A stretch of DNA of 12,376 bases from Streptomyces sp. WM4235 (lineage in GTDB: Bacteria; Actinomycetota; Actinomycetes; Streptomycetales; Streptomycetaceae), in the NCBI RefSeq assembly GCF_001279725.1, contig NZ_LGDE01000026.1:1-12376 (forward strand). The letters are read 5' to 3'. Both the position numbers and the translations under genes were made by a program. Shown here piece by piece: positions 11,981 to 12,376 of the stretch. Position 1 is the first letter of the stretch. The number at the start of each line of letters is the position of its first letter. A model generated the notes under the pieces. The model did not search any database. It worked only from the letters and a program-made list of their open reading frames with translations, and was not told the DNA's origin.

Positions 11981-12376
11981 ATGGCATCGAGCATCGAGCG
12001 GCATCCGGACACGGGCCCGCACACCGAGCGGGAACCCGCGCCCGCCGAGACCCCCGGCCTCGTCCTGGTCGTGGACGACGACCCGACCGTCTCGGAGGTG
12101 GTGGCCGGCTACCTGGAACGGGCCGGATACCGCGTCGAGCGGGCAGCCGACGGCCCGGCCGCACTGCGCGCCGCTCAGGAGCACCGACCCGACCTGGTCG
12201 TCCTCGACCTGATGCTCCCCGGCATGGACGGACTCGAGGTCTGCCGTCGACTGCGCGCCCACCGGGACGGGACCCCGCCCGTCCCGGTGGTCATGCTCAC
12301 CGCGCGCGGAGACGAGGACGACCGGATCCTGGGCCTGGAGGTCGGCGCCGACGACTACGTCACGAAGCCCTTCAGC
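11981..12376 (+). CDS. OmpR-type response regulator, N-terminal part (3' end outside window)
   Basis: The first 132 residues of a two-component response regulator. After a roughly 25-residue polar leader comes a receiver domain: LVLVVDDDP (27-35) with the acidic pocket, LVVLDLMLPGMDG (72-84) with the phosphoacceptor Asp at about 76, VVMLTARGDEDD (103-114) with the conserved Thr, and GADDYVTKPFS (122-132) with the conserved Lys. The PGMDG and GADDYVTKPF wording is typical of OmpR/PhoB proteins, which carry a winged-helix domain after this point, beyond the window. The ATG at 11981 has only a very close GAGG, and no better in-frame start was found. A histidine kinase gene is expected downstream. 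It diverges from the GT2 operon and is the natural candidate to bind the repeated motif. Confidence 0.9.
   Translation, partial: MASSIERHPDTGPHTEREPAPAETPGLVLVVDDDPTVSEVVAGYLERAGYRVERAADGPAALRAAQEHRPDLVVLDLMLPGMDGLEVCRRLRAHRDGTPPVPVVMLTARGDEDDRILGLEVGADDYVTKPFS

Overview
The window is very GC-rich actinomycete DNA. Its gene families, GTG starts, 1-4 bp stop/start overlaps and an intact conservon operon point to Streptomyces or a close relative. No tRNA, rRNA, CRISPR array, insertion sequence or phage gene was seen.

Layout. (1) 3-1917: the 3' end of a flavin-containing monooxygenase on the + strand converges on a complete DMATS-type indole prenyltransferase on the - strand, with a short 14-bp tandem repeat between them. 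This pair resembles the tryptophan prenyltransferase/FMO pair of S. coelicolor (SCO7467/SCO7468), which makes 5-dimethylallylindole-3-acetonitrile. The 5' part of the prenyltransferase gene contains two strong hairpins and two candidate starts. (2) 1918-2052: a short control region with an inverted repeat, a perfect 9-bp hairpin overlapping the end of the P450 gene, and, on the + strand, a well-placed Shine-Dalgarno before an 11-codon ORF containing two Trp codons. (3) 2022-5901: a complete five-gene conservon on the - strand, transcribed cvnA (sensor-like ATPase), cvnB (roadblock), cvnC (DUF742), cvnD (small GTPase), cvnE (cytochrome P450). The genes are tightly coupled. The P450 lacks the ExxR motif, as in CYP157. 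(4) 5902-6381: a 480-bp non-coding gap with inverted repeats. (5) 6382-12376: an envelope/redox gene set in divergent and convergent blocks. A GT87-like polytopic glycosyltransferase and a small membrane protein are on the - strand. A membrane-anchored molybdopterin oxidoreductase and a four-helix membrane protein are on the + strand. After a bidirectional terminator comes a - strand operon of GT2 glycosyltransferase, DUF2064 (TIGR04282) nucleotide-transferase-like protein and SAM methyltransferase. Finally, an OmpR-type response regulator on the + strand runs off the window.

How the genes may work together. The conservon should form a membrane-associated G-protein-like switch with a P450 as last member. 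The right-hand block looks like one regulon. A 19-nt sequence, identical in both places, lies upstream of the molybdopterin oxidoreductase operon and upstream of the GT2 operon, correctly oriented each time and 44 nt from the preferred start codon of each. The sequence continues as an 11-bp-period direct repeat, as expected for an OmpR/PhoB-type regulator, and such a regulator is encoded beside one copy. The best candidate for an undescribed system here is therefore a two-component-controlled surface-glycan or lipid-modification locus that includes a membrane molybdoenzyme. That role is an inference; the repeated motif is directly visible.
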